Shown: one piece after another, positions 32,564 through 41,630 of the stretch
How positions within the stretch are numbered: the first letter of the stretch is position 1
How the letters are laid out: each line of letters starts with the position of its first letter
NCBI GenBank assembly: GCA_041552055.1
Contig: JBFELO010000005.1
Coordinates: 13,474 to 77,473 of the forward strand
DNA length: 64,000 bases
DNA from: JBFELO01 sp041552055
Lineage (GTDB): Bacteria; Acidobacteriota; Thermoanaerobaculia; Thermoanaerobaculales; Sulfomarinibacteraceae
Direction: 5' to 3'
Notes under the pieces: generated by a model
What the model was told of the DNA's origin: nothing
The model's input: the letters and a program-made list of their open reading frames with translations, nothing else
Database searches by the model: none
Made by a program: the position numbers and the translations under genes

Positions 32564-33883
32564 TCACGCCGGGACCACGGCGCGAACCATCTCCTCGATC
32601 ACGCCTGGCTCGATCTCTTCGAGTTCGTAGGCGACGTTCGCCACCGGTTTGTTCACGGTCAGGATGCGCGAAAGGTCGATCGGCGTGCCCTCGACCACGA
32701 CGTCGGCGGGGGTCGCATTGATGGTCGCCTCGAGGTCGCGGATCTGGTCTTCGCCGTACCCCATGGCCGGGAGGATCCTGCTCGCGTTCGGATACTTGTC
32801 GAAGGTCTCCCGAATGGCTCCGACGGCGTAGGGTCGAGCATCCACGATCTCCAGCGCACCCGACTGTCTGGCGGCGAACCAACCTGCGCCGTAGGTCATC
32901 CCGCCGTGGGTCAGCGTCGGACCGTCCTCGACAACCAGCGCGCGTTTGCCCTCGATCAACTCCGGCTCGCTCACCATTATCACCGAACGGCACTTGATGA
33001 GCTTCGCATCGGGATTCGCGGTCCGGCAACTGTCCAGCACCTCCTCCACCTTGATCGGGTCGGCGGTGTCGACCTTGTTCACCACCAGCAGGTGTGCGAG
33101 GTGGAGGTTGGTCTCGCCCGGGTAATAGGTGGTTTCATGGCCGGCGCGGTGCGGATCGACGAGTGTGATATGGAGATCAGGTTTCAGAAACGGTGTGTCG
33201 TTGTTGCCGCCGTCCCACAGGATGACCTCGGCCTCCTTCTCCGCCTCGCGGAGAATCTGCTCGTAGTCGACGCCGGCATAGACCACGAAACGGTTGTCGA
33301 TGTGCGGTTCGTACTCCTCCCGCTCCTCGATCGTGCACTGATGCCGATCGAGATCCTCGTAGGTTTCAAACCTCTGACAGGCCTGTTTCACGAGGTCGCC
33401 GTAGGGCATCGGATGACGGATCGCCACCACCTTCTTGCCCATGTTCTTCAAGATCCGTGACACGTAGCGCGTGGTCTGGGACTTTCCCACACCGGTACGG
33501 ACCGCGGTGACGGCGATCGTCGGTTTGGTCGAGGGGAGCATGGTCCTCGTGGCCGAGCACAACCCGAAGTGGGGTCCCCACCCGATCACCCGGCTCGCCA
33601 CATTCATCACGTAGGTGTGGTGGACATCCGAGTACGAGAACCACACTTCCTCCACATCATGTTCCTCGATGATGCGCTCCAGGTCCGCTTCGGGGAAGAT
33701 CGGGATTCCGTCGGGGTACAGCGACCCGGCCAGTTGCGGAGGATAGGTCCGGTCTTCGATGTCCGGTATCTGGGTCGCCGTGAAGGCGACCACCGTGGTG
33801 TCTTCGTTGTCGCGAAAGAGACAGTTGAAGTTGTGGAAATCACGACCCGCAGCTCCCATGATGACGATCTTCCGACCAGGCAT
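32564..33883 (-). CDS. Cyclic 2,3-diphosphoglycerate synthetase family protein
   Basis: 439 residues. N-terminal Rossmann-like segment (RKIVIMGAAGRDFHNFN), P-loop AVTAVRTGVGKSQTTR, then EVILWDGGNNDTPFLKPDLH and LLVVNKVDTAD as in P-loop GTPases. In methanogens the enzyme closes 2,3-diphosphoglycerate to the cyclic thermoprotectant; bacterial homologues are widespread but mostly uncharacterised. ATG 33883 follows GGGAGGA. A TAGAAT at 33960-33955 (minus) may be its -10. Confidence 0.85.
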   Translation of the reverse strand: MPGRKIVIMGAAGRDFHNFNCLFRDNEDTTVVAFTATQIPDIEDRTYPPQLAGSLYPDGIPIFPEADLERIIEEHDVEEVWFSYSDVHHTYVMNVASRVIGWGPHFGLCSATRTMLPSTKPTIAVTAVRTGVGKSQTTRYVSRILKNMGKKVVAIRHPMPYGDLVKQACQRFETYEDLDRHQCTIEEREEYEPHIDNRFVVYAGVDYEQILREAEKEAEVILWDGGNNDTPFLKPDLHITLVDPHRAGHETTYYPGETNLHLAHLLVVNKVDTADPIKVEEVLDSCRTANPDAKLIKCRSVIMVSEPELIEGKRALVVEDGPTLTHGGMTYGAGWFAARQSGALEIVDARPYAVGAIRETFDKYPNASRILPAMGYGEDQIRDLEATINATPADVVVEGTPIDLSRILTVNKPVANVAYELEEIEPGVIEEMVRAVVPA

Positions 33884-34197
33884 CGGCTTCCTCCCGGCCG
33901 CGCGTCCCGCGGCCATTCCCTGCCGGGTGAGGCTGAACCGGCAGAGTGCGGCGGATTCTACCACCCTCCCCCACCCGATTCGGGGACCGGGCTCAGGGAA
34001 CAGGAGGTCTCGATGACCCGTTGCCGCGCAGGTAATCAGGCATCGGAGCCGTCGAAACCCTCGACTGGTTGTGGGAGAGGTGATGGTGAGAGGTCATTCG
34101 TCACGGGGAACAACGAGAGGTGGATCGACCTGTATCGAGGCGTTTCGAATGACCGGGGCGCCTGGATCCCTGACCCCGGTCCCCGGTGTCCGACGCC
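33884..34197. other. Gene-free spacer between guaA and the cDPG synthetase gene
   Basis: 314 bases without a supported gene. It holds a possible minus-strand -10 (TAGAAT, 33960-33955) and the guaA-proximal hairpin. A plus-strand frame from ATG 34013 with a purine-rich leader continues antisense into guaA and is judged spurious. Confidence 0.5.
34151..34181 (-). terminator. Stem-loop downstream of guaA
   Basis: GACCGGGG (34151-34158) and its exact complement CCCCGGTC (34174-34181) with a 15-base loop, starting 17 bases after the guaA stop. No T-tract, so rho-independent function is uncertain. Confidence 0.4.
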
Positions 34198-35730
34198 CTA
34201 CTCCCATTCGATCGTCCCGGGCGGTTTCGACGTCACGTCGTACACCACGCGGTTGATGCCAGGGATCTCGTTCACCACCCGCCGAGCGATGCGGTCCAGG
34301 AGATCCGGAGGGAACCGGAACCAGTCCGCGGTCATGAAGTCCTCGGTGGTGACCGCACGGATCGCCAACACCTCCTCGTAGGTCCTCTGATCGCCCATCA
34401 CGCCGACTGATCGCACCGGCAGTAACACGCACAGTGCCTGCGAGATGTCGTCGTAGAGGCCCGCTGCACGGATCTCATCGATAACGATCGCGTCCGCCTC
34501 CTGCAGGGTCGAGACACGACCGGCGTGCACCGGTCCCAGAATTCGCACCGCCAGGCCAGGTCCCGGGAACGGGTGGCGCCACACGAACTCGTGGGGCAGC
34601 CCGAGCTGCTCACCGAGTTCACGCACCTCGTCCTTGAACAGGTCGCGCAGGGGTTCCACCAGCTCGAGCCCGAGACGCTCGGGGAGGCCGCCGACGTTGT
34701 GGTGGGTCTTGATCACGTCGGCGGTCCCGCGCACCCCGGAGGACTCGATGACGTCTGGGTAGAGCGTACCCTGCGCGAGATACCTCGCGTCGGGGAATCG
34801 CCGCGCTTCGGCCTCGAAGACCTCCACGAACTCGCGTCCGACAATGCGCCGCTTCTCCTCCGGGTCCGCCACGCCATCGAGGGCGGACAGAAACCGCTCT
34901 GACGCGTCCACGCGGTCGAGCACGATACCGAAACCTCGAAACCTTTCGGTCACCTTCTGCGCCTCGCCCTTGCGCAGGAGACCGGTGTCGACGAAGATCG
35001 GCACCATCCGTTCGCCGATCGCCTCCTTCAGCAGCACGGCGGTGACCGTGGAGTCCACCCCTCCGGACACGCCACAGATCACCCGGAGGTCGGTGAGCAT
35101 CTCCGACAATACGGCCACCATCTCCCGACGCACAGCCTCCAGGCGCCAGTCACGGCTGCCCCCGGCAAGGTCGATGAACCGCTCGAGCATCGTCGTTCCG
35201 TGCGGCGTGTGTGCGACCTCTGGGTGGAACTGAAGACCGACGAACGACCGTCTCGCGTCGACGATGGCGGCGACCGGTGTGCTGCTGGTACGGGCCAGAA
35301 TCTCGAACCCTGGCGGCAGGTCTGTTACCGAATCTCCGTGGCTCATCCACACCGGTTGGGTCGTCGGTGTGTCGGCCAAGATCCGGTGATCCCCCTCCAC
35401 CACGAGCTCGGCCAGGCCGTACTCCCGGCGTTGAGAACCCCTGACCCCTCCGCCGAGCATGTGCGCCATCAGGTGCATGCCGTAACAGATGCCGAGCACC
35501 GGGACGCCGAGCTCGAACACGAACGGATCCGGGGACAGGGCACCCGGCTCGAAGACGCTGTCCGGTCCCCCGGAAAGCACGACCCCGATCGGGCGGATCC
35601 GGTCGACCTCCTCGGCCGCGAGATCCCCCCGCTCGATCATCGTTTTGACCCCCAGCTCTCGCAGCCGCCGTGCGATCAACTGCGTATACTGCGAACCGAA
35701 GTCCAGAATGAGGATGATTTCGTGGTCCAT
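34198..35730 (-). CDS. guaA: GMP synthase (glutamine-hydrolysing)
   Basis: 510 residues. The GATase domain has C82 in LGICYGMH and FHPEV; the ATP pyrophosphatase domain has GVSGGVDS; the dimerisation domain ends KPPGTIEWE as in the family. It converts XMP to GMP. ATG 35730 is favoured over GTG 35742 by AGGGG spacing. A TATTCT (minus, 35762-35757) could be its -10. Divergent from the nuo operon. Confidence 0.96.
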   Translation of the reverse strand: MDHEIILILDFGSQYTQLIARRLRELGVKTMIERGDLAAEEVDRIRPIGVVLSGGPDSVFEPGALSPDPFVFELGVPVLGICYGMHLMAHMLGGGVRGSQRREYGLAELVVEGDHRILADTPTTQPVWMSHGDSVTDLPPGFEILARTSSTPVAAIVDARRSFVGLQFHPEVAHTPHGTTMLERFIDLAGGSRDWRLEAVRREMVAVLSEMLTDLRVICGVSGGVDSTVTAVLLKEAIGERMVPIFVDTGLLRKGEAQKVTERFRGFGIVLDRVDASERFLSALDGVADPEEKRRIVGREFVEVFEAEARRFPDARYLAQGTLYPDVIESSGVRGTADVIKTHHNVGGLPERLGLELVEPLRDLFKDEVRELGEQLGLPHEFVWRHPFPGPGLAVRILGPVHAGRVSTLQEADAIVIDEIRAAGLYDDISQALCVLLPVRSVGVMGDQRTYEEVLAIRAVTTEDFMTADWFRFPPDLLDRIARRVVNEIPGINRVVYDVTSKPPGTIEWE

Positions 35731-35816
35731 CGCGGTTTTCACCCCTGACGGCGCGGAGAATACCAGACCCTGCCGCGGGGCGGCTCAAGCCCGCTCTCTC
35801 ACCCCGGCTCGCCCGG

Positions 35817-35844
35817 TTGACGCCTCGGGAAAGACTGCTAGGAT
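35817..35844 (+). promoter_or_regulatory. Sigma-70-type promoter of the nuo-rex operon
   Basis: TTGACG at 35817, 16-base spacer, TAGGAT at 35839. The predicted transcription start (about 35851) coincides with the Rex-like site. Confidence 0.6.
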
Positions 35845-35850
35845 GCGCGT

Positions 35851-35866
35851 TGTGAAAATGGCCACA
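35851..35866 (+). promoter_or_regulatory. Rex-like operator upstream of nuoA
   Basis: TGTGAA-AATG-GCCACA, a dyad matching TGTGAA-N4-TTCACA, a known Rex operator form, in 10 of 12 defined positions. It lies at +1 to +16 of the predicted promoter and 14 bases before nuoA. The rex gene closes the same operon. Confidence 0.55.
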
Positions 35867-35879
35867 TGAGGGAGAGTCG

Positions 35880-36284
35880 ATGGCCGCTCAGTTCCTGCCA
35901 GTCCTCATCACCCTTGGGGTCGCACTCCTCACCGCCGCAGCGGTGCTCGGGCTTGCCGCGATCCTGGGGCAGCGTTCTCGGCACCGGACGGTGACCAAAG
36001 GGTCGACGTACGAGTCCGGCGTTCCGCTGCTGGATGAGGCGCAGAAGCGAATATCGGTCAAGTTCTACCTGGTTGCCCTCGTGTTCGTCGCGCTCGACGT
36101 CGAGATCGCTTTCCTGTACCCGTGGGCCGTCACGTACCGCGATCTGTTGGCCGAGTACTCGACCGTGATCCTGTGGGACATGGTTGCCTTCATGGCCCTG
36201 CTTGCCATGGCGTACGCCTACCTGTGGCGTACGGGCGTCTTCGACTGGGGTCGCCGTCGCCCCCCGGCCGAGGGGCAACGGTGA
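35880..36284 (+). CDS. nuoA: NADH-quinone oxidoreductase subunit A
   Basis: 134 residues with three TM helices (about 7-29, 60-80, 94-116) and the family loop YESGVP followed by KFYLVALVFVALDVEIAFLYPWA. Part of the proton-pumping arm next to the quinone site. GAGGGAG precedes the ATG. It is usually followed by nuoB, but here nuoE comes next with a one-base overlap. Confidence 0.95.
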   Translation: MAAQFLPVLITLGVALLTAAAVLGLAAILGQRSRHRTVTKGSTYESGVPLLDEAQKRISVKFYLVALVFVALDVEIAFLYPWAVTYRDLLAEYSTVILWDMVAFMALLAMAYAYLWRTGVFDWGRRRPPAEGQR

Positions 36285-36808
36285 TGGGCCAGCAACTCAC
36301 CGCGCCCATCACCGTCACGCCACCGGAGCAGCTTCGGGAGGTGCGATTCGACGACGTGATGGAGACATCCATCAACGAGATCCTCGTTCGCTACCCTACG
36401 GCACAGGCCGCGCTCCTCCCTCTGCTCTGGCTGTGTCAGGAGAAGTGGGGTTGGATCTCCCCCGGTGTCACGGCCGCCGTCGCCGAACGACTGGGGCTGT
36501 CGCCGGCCTTCGTCGAGGGAGTGACGTCCTTCTACACCATGTTCCTGCGGCGGCCGCCAGGCCGCTACGTTCTCCAGGTGTGCACGACGCTGTCTTGCCA
36601 GCTGTGTGGCGCTGGCGGCCTCGTGGACCATCTCAAGGCGAAGCTCGGCATCGAATTCGGTGAAACGTCGGCAGACGGCCGTTTCACCCTGATCGACGTG
36701 CAGTGCCTCGGGGCCTGCGGGGAGGCACCGATCCTTCAGATCAACAATGACTACTACACCGATCTCGACGTCGAGCGACTCGACGAGTTGCTCGACGGCT
36801 TGAAGTAG
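36284..36808 (+). CDS. nuoE: NADH-quinone oxidoreductase subunit E
   Basis: 174 residues, thioredoxin-like [2Fe-2S] subunit of the NADH dehydrogenase module. Cluster cysteines appear as CTTLSC and CLGACGEAP. The N-terminal helical part (LLPLLWLCQEKWGWIS) matches the family. It overlaps nuoA (TGATG). Confidence 0.95.
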   Translation: MGQQLTAPITVTPPEQLREVRFDDVMETSINEILVRYPTAQAALLPLLWLCQEKWGWISPGVTAAVAERLGLSPAFVEGVTSFYTMFLRRPPGRYVLQVCTTLSCQLCGAGGLVDHLKAKLGIEFGETSADGRFTLIDVQCLGACGEAPILQINNDYYTDLDVERLDELLDGLK

Positions 36809-36822
36809 GGCTCGGGGGATCC

Positions 36823-38136
<1,314 letters not shown>

Positions 38137-38146
38137 GAGTCGCGAC

Positions 38147-39739
38147 GTGGTGACACTGACCATCGACGGGAACGAGGTCCAGGTTCCCGAGGGGACCAAC
38201 CTCGTGGATGCCGCGAAATCAGTCGGGCTCGACATCCCCACGTACTGTTACCACCCCGGCCTGAGCGTGGTGGGCCAGTGCCGTATCTGTTTCGTGGAGG
38301 TCGAGGGCATGCCACGCCTGGTGACCGCCTGCTCGACACCGGCACAGCCGGATATGGTGGTGCTGACGGACTCCGACCGAGTGCGGGAGGCTCGAGCCGC
38401 GGTGATGGAGTTCCTGCTCGAAAACCATCCTCTCGACTGTCCCGTGTGTGATCAGGCCGGCGAGTGTCTTTTGCAGGATTACTCCGTCGAGCACGGCCTG
38501 GACACGACCCATATGGTCGACGAACGGCGCACGTTTCCAGGCTTCGAGCGACGGCTGATCGGTCCGCAGGTGGTTCAGAACCAGAACCGCTGCATCCACT
38601 GCACCCGCTGCATCCGCTTCACCCAAGAGATCGCCGAAACCGCCGACCTGACCATGAAGTCGCGCGGCAACCACTCCTACATCGACACCTACGACGGAAA
38701 GCCGTTCGACAACCCGTGGTCCGCGTGCGCGGCCGATGTGTGTCCCGTGGGCGCCCTCACTGTCAAGGATTTTCGCTTCCGGGCGCGCGTCTGGCATCTC
38801 GTGGACACCGAGTCCGTGTGCCCCGGCTGCAGCATCGGCTGCAACATCCACATCGGACACCTCGATGGCGTCGTGCACCGATTCGTACCCCGGGAGAACT
38901 TCGAGGTCAACGGTTGGTGGATGTGCGATCACGGTCGGTCCCTCGCCGAGGGGCTGAACGACCGGGACGTCGATCGACCCGTCGTCCGTGCCGCTCACGG
39001 CGAGCGCGTCACGACCTGGGGTGAGATGATTACAGTGCTCCACTCCATGGCCACCGAAGCGGGCCCGGCCGGGGTCGTGGCATCGGCCAACCTGAGCAAC
39101 GAGGGCCTGTTCCTGGTGAAGGAGATCCTCGTGGGCCATTTCGGCCTCGAGGTTGTGGTCCCAGTGGAGAGCGATCCACCGCGGAAGATCAAGAATGGCC
39201 ACAACGAGTGGGTCTCGTCAGTGGATGCCCACGCCAACAGCAGCGGTGCACGGCTCATCGGCCTGCCGATCGTCGATGCCGCGGGCCTCGCGGGGTTCAT
39301 CAAGGACGGCAGAGCGCCTCTCCTGGTCCTCGACGATCGATCCCACCCCTGGCTGACTTCGGACGAGGCCGCGTCCGCGCTCGAGGGTCGGCGCCTCGCG
39401 GTGGCCTCACGGTCGGTGACGCCCCTCGCCGTCAGGGCAGAACTCCTTCTCCCCGTAGCATCGTGGGCAGAGACCGAGGGCACCTACACCTCCTCGACCG
39501 GCCGCGTCCAGCTCGCGCGGCGCGGGTTTGTCCCAAGGGGCCAGGTGCTTCCGATGTGGCAGATTCTGTTCCGGCTCGGGGTCGCCGCCGGAGTGTACGA
39601 GGAAGGCGCCGTGTCACCGCGTTCGATATTCGAACGACTGGCAAAGGCGGTCGGTGCTTTCGAGGGAATGACCTATCAGCAACTCGAGGCCGAGTCCGGC
39701 ATCACAGTTTCGGCGGAGGTCCTCGATGTGGTGGGCTGA
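38147..39739 (+). CDS. nuoG: NADH-quinone oxidoreductase subunit G (short form)
   Basis: 530 residues. An N-terminal 2Fe-2S ferredoxin (CYHPGLSVVGQCRICFVEVE, later TACSTP), the His/Cys cluster (HPLDCPVCDQAGEC), two further clusters (CIHCTRCIRF, CAADVCPVGAL) and the extra N7-type site (CPGCSIGCN and later MCDHGR) are present. The molybdopterin-like part is short: E. coli NuoG is about 900 residues. GTG 38147 follows TAGGAG. Overlaps nuoH by 14 bases. Confidence 0.93.
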   Translation: MVTLTIDGNEVQVPEGTNLVDAAKSVGLDIPTYCYHPGLSVVGQCRICFVEVEGMPRLVTACSTPAQPDMVVLTDSDRVREARAAVMEFLLENHPLDCPVCDQAGECLLQDYSVEHGLDTTHMVDERRTFPGFERRLIGPQVVQNQNRCIHCTRCIRFTQEIAETADLTMKSRGNHSYIDTYDGKPFDNPWSACAADVCPVGALTVKDFRFRARVWHLVDTESVCPGCSIGCNIHIGHLDGVVHRFVPRENFEVNGWWMCDHGRSLAEGLNDRDVDRPVVRAAHGERVTTWGEMITVLHSMATEAGPAGVVASANLSNEGLFLVKEILVGHFGLEVVVPVESDPPRKIKNGHNEWVSSVDAHANSSGARLIGLPIVDAAGLAGFIKDGRAPLLVLDDRSHPWLTSDEAASALEGRRLAVASRSVTPLAVRAELLLPVASWAETEGTYTSSTGRVQLARRGFVPRGQVLPMWQILFRLGVAAGVYEEGAVSPRSIFERLAKAVGAFEGMTYQQLEAESGITVSAEVLDVVG

Positions 39740-40781
39740 AATCCTGGTGATTGGGATCAAGCTGGCGATGCTGCTCGCCATCCTCCTCACAACGGTGCCA
39801 GTGATGGTGTGGGTCGAGCGCCGGGGCTCCGCGCTGATTCAGGATCGGCTTGGACCCAATCGTGTCGGACCCTTCGGTCTCCTGCAGCCGGTCGTCGACG
39901 CCGTCAAGCTGATCACCAAGGAGAACCTGGTTCCGGACAACGTCAACAGGTTCCTGTTCGTGCTCGCTCCGGCCATGGCGCTGACCGTGGCGCTGAGCAC
40001 GGCGATCGCGGTCCCGTTCGGGAACGACTCCGGCCTCGAGCTTTTCGGCCAGCCGATCCGTGGTTTCATCGTCGCTCCCGACCTCAACATCGGCATTCTG
40101 TACATCTTCGCGATCGCCTCCCTCGGCGTGTACGCCACGGTGTTGGCGGGCTGGTCATCCAACAACAAGTACTCGCTGTACGGAGGGATCCGGGCGTCGG
40201 CCCAGACCATCTCCTACGAGCTGGCGATGACGATCTCGGTCGTCGGGGTGTTGATGGCCGCCGGGTCGCTTCACCTGCACCAGGTCGTCGAGTCGCAGGC
40301 CGGCACCTGGCTCGGAGTCCTCCCGCGCTGGAACGTCTGCACGCAGCTGGTTGGCGCCATCACGTTCATGGTCGCGGTCTTCGCGGAGACCAACCGACTG
40401 CCGTTCGATCTCCCGGAGGCCGAGGCGGAGCTGGTGTCGGGCTACCTCACCGAGTACTCTTCGATGAAGTACGCCGCCTTCTTCATGGGCGAGTACGTCC
40501 ACATGACCGTGGCCGCCATGTTGATGACGGTGTTGTTCTTCGGCGGCTGGACCTTGCCGTGGATCGACCTCTCATTCGTGGGTTGGCTCGGTGCCGTGGC
40601 CTCGATCCTGATATTCGGCGCGAAGGTCGCGTTCTTTCTGTGGTTCTTCGTGTGGGTGCGGTGGACCCTGCCGCGCTTCCGATTCGACCAACTGATGGCA
40701 CTCGGCTGGAAGGTGATGGTGCCGCTGTCGGTGCTCAACTTCCTGTGGGTGGGCACAGCGATAGCGATGGGGATTCTGTAG
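39726..40781 (+). CDS. nuoH: NADH-quinone oxidoreductase subunit H
   Basis: 351 residues with about eight TM helices. Quinone-chamber signatures are ERRGSALIQDRLGPNRVGPFG and the acidic AETNRLPFDLPEAEAELVSGY loop. It connects the hydrophilic arm to the membrane arm. Usually followed by nuoI, which is absent here; nuoJ starts eight bases later. Confidence 0.97.
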   Translation: MWWAEILVIGIKLAMLLAILLTTVPVMVWVERRGSALIQDRLGPNRVGPFGLLQPVVDAVKLITKENLVPDNVNRFLFVLAPAMALTVALSTAIAVPFGNDSGLELFGQPIRGFIVAPDLNIGILYIFAIASLGVYATVLAGWSSNNKYSLYGGIRASAQTISYELAMTISVVGVLMAAGSLHLHQVVESQAGTWLGVLPRWNVCTQLVGAITFMVAVFAETNRLPFDLPEAEAELVSGYLTEYSSMKYAAFFMGEYVHMTVAAMLMTVLFFGGWTLPWIDLSFVGWLGAVASILIFGAKVAFFLWFFVWVRWTLPRFRFDQLMALGWKVMVPLSVLNFLWVGTAIAMGIL

Positions 40782-40789
40782 GGGGAGCG

Positions 40790-41293
40790 ATGGTGACGTA
40801 TGTCTTCCTCGTTGCGGCGGCGGTCGCGGTGCTGTTTTCGGTCTTCGCCATCGCGCTCCGCAGCCCGGTCCTCAACGTGCTGTCCCTGGTCGTCGTCTTC
40901 TTCGCCATGGCCGCCATCTTCGCCCTTCTCGGCATGGACTTCCTGGCCGCCATCCAGATCATCGTGTACTCCGGGGCGATCCTCGTACTCTTCCTGTTCG
41001 TCATCATGTTGCTCAACATTCGCTCGGTCGAACGACTCGGCAGTGGTCGTGCGCTCCAGGCCGGGCTCGGCGCGCTGACGGCGATCGGTCTCGGGATCGC
41101 GATCGTCGCCGCGGTCTCGACGCTCAGCCCGGCGCCGGGCGCGGACCTCCCCGGCTCTGCCGCTGGAGGCACCGTGGTGCTGATCGGCAGAGCGCTGCTC
41201 GGGTCGCACCTTTTCGCCTTCGAGTTCATCACCCTGGTGTTGGTCGCCGCGATCGTCAGTGCCGTGTACCTGGCGCGGAGGGAGTCGCGATGA
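40790..41293 (+). CDS. nuoJ: NADH-quinone oxidoreductase subunit J
   Basis: 167 residues with five TM segments. The conserved helix AAIQIIVYSGAILVLFLFVI (TM3 with the pi-bulge) and MLLNIRS identify it. Overlaps nuoK by four bases (ATGA). Confidence 0.95.
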   Translation: MVTYVFLVAAAVAVLFSVFAIALRSPVLNVLSLVVVFFAMAAIFALLGMDFLAAIQIIVYSGAILVLFLFVIMLLNIRSVERLGSGRALQAGLGALTAIGLGIAIVAAVSTLSPAPGADLPGSAAGGTVVLIGRALLGSHLFAFEFITLVLVAAIVSAVYLARRESR

Positions 41294-41622
41294 ACGCGAT
41301 CCCGTACACCTGGGTCCTGGCACTGTCGGCGATGCTGTTCTCCATCGGCACGGTGGGCGTGCTGCTGCGCCGCAACGCCATCGCCATCTTCCTGTCGCTC
41401 GAGATCATGCTCAACTCGGCCAACCTCGCGTTCGTTGCGTTCGCCTACCGGTTCGCCGCCGAGCCGGGACTCGACGGCGCCGCGCTGGCTGGACAGCTCT
41501 TCGTGTTCTTCGTCATCGGCGTCGCCGCGGCCGAGGCCGCTGTGGGGCTGGCTCTATTCATCGCGCTCCACCGCCTCAAGGAGTCCATCGACGTGGACCG
41601 GGCGAACATCCTGCGCTGGTAG
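41290..41622 (+). CDS. nuoK: NADH-quinone oxidoreductase subunit K
   Basis: 110 residues with three TM helices. The conserved glutamates sit in FLSLEIMLNSANL and VAAAEAAVGLAL. Proton-path subunit of the membrane arm. Confidence 0.96.
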   Translation: MNAIPYTWVLALSAMLFSIGTVGVLLRRNAIAIFLSLEIMLNSANLAFVAFAYRFAAEPGLDGAALAGQLFVFFVIGVAAAEAAVGLALFIALHRLKESIDVDRANILRW

Positions 41623-41630
41623 GAGGAGAC

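Noticed and set aside
34013..34381. Plus-strand reading frame with AGGAGG before ATG 34013
   Set aside because: Most of it runs antisense through the conserved end of guaA and its sequence is low-quality; no family match.
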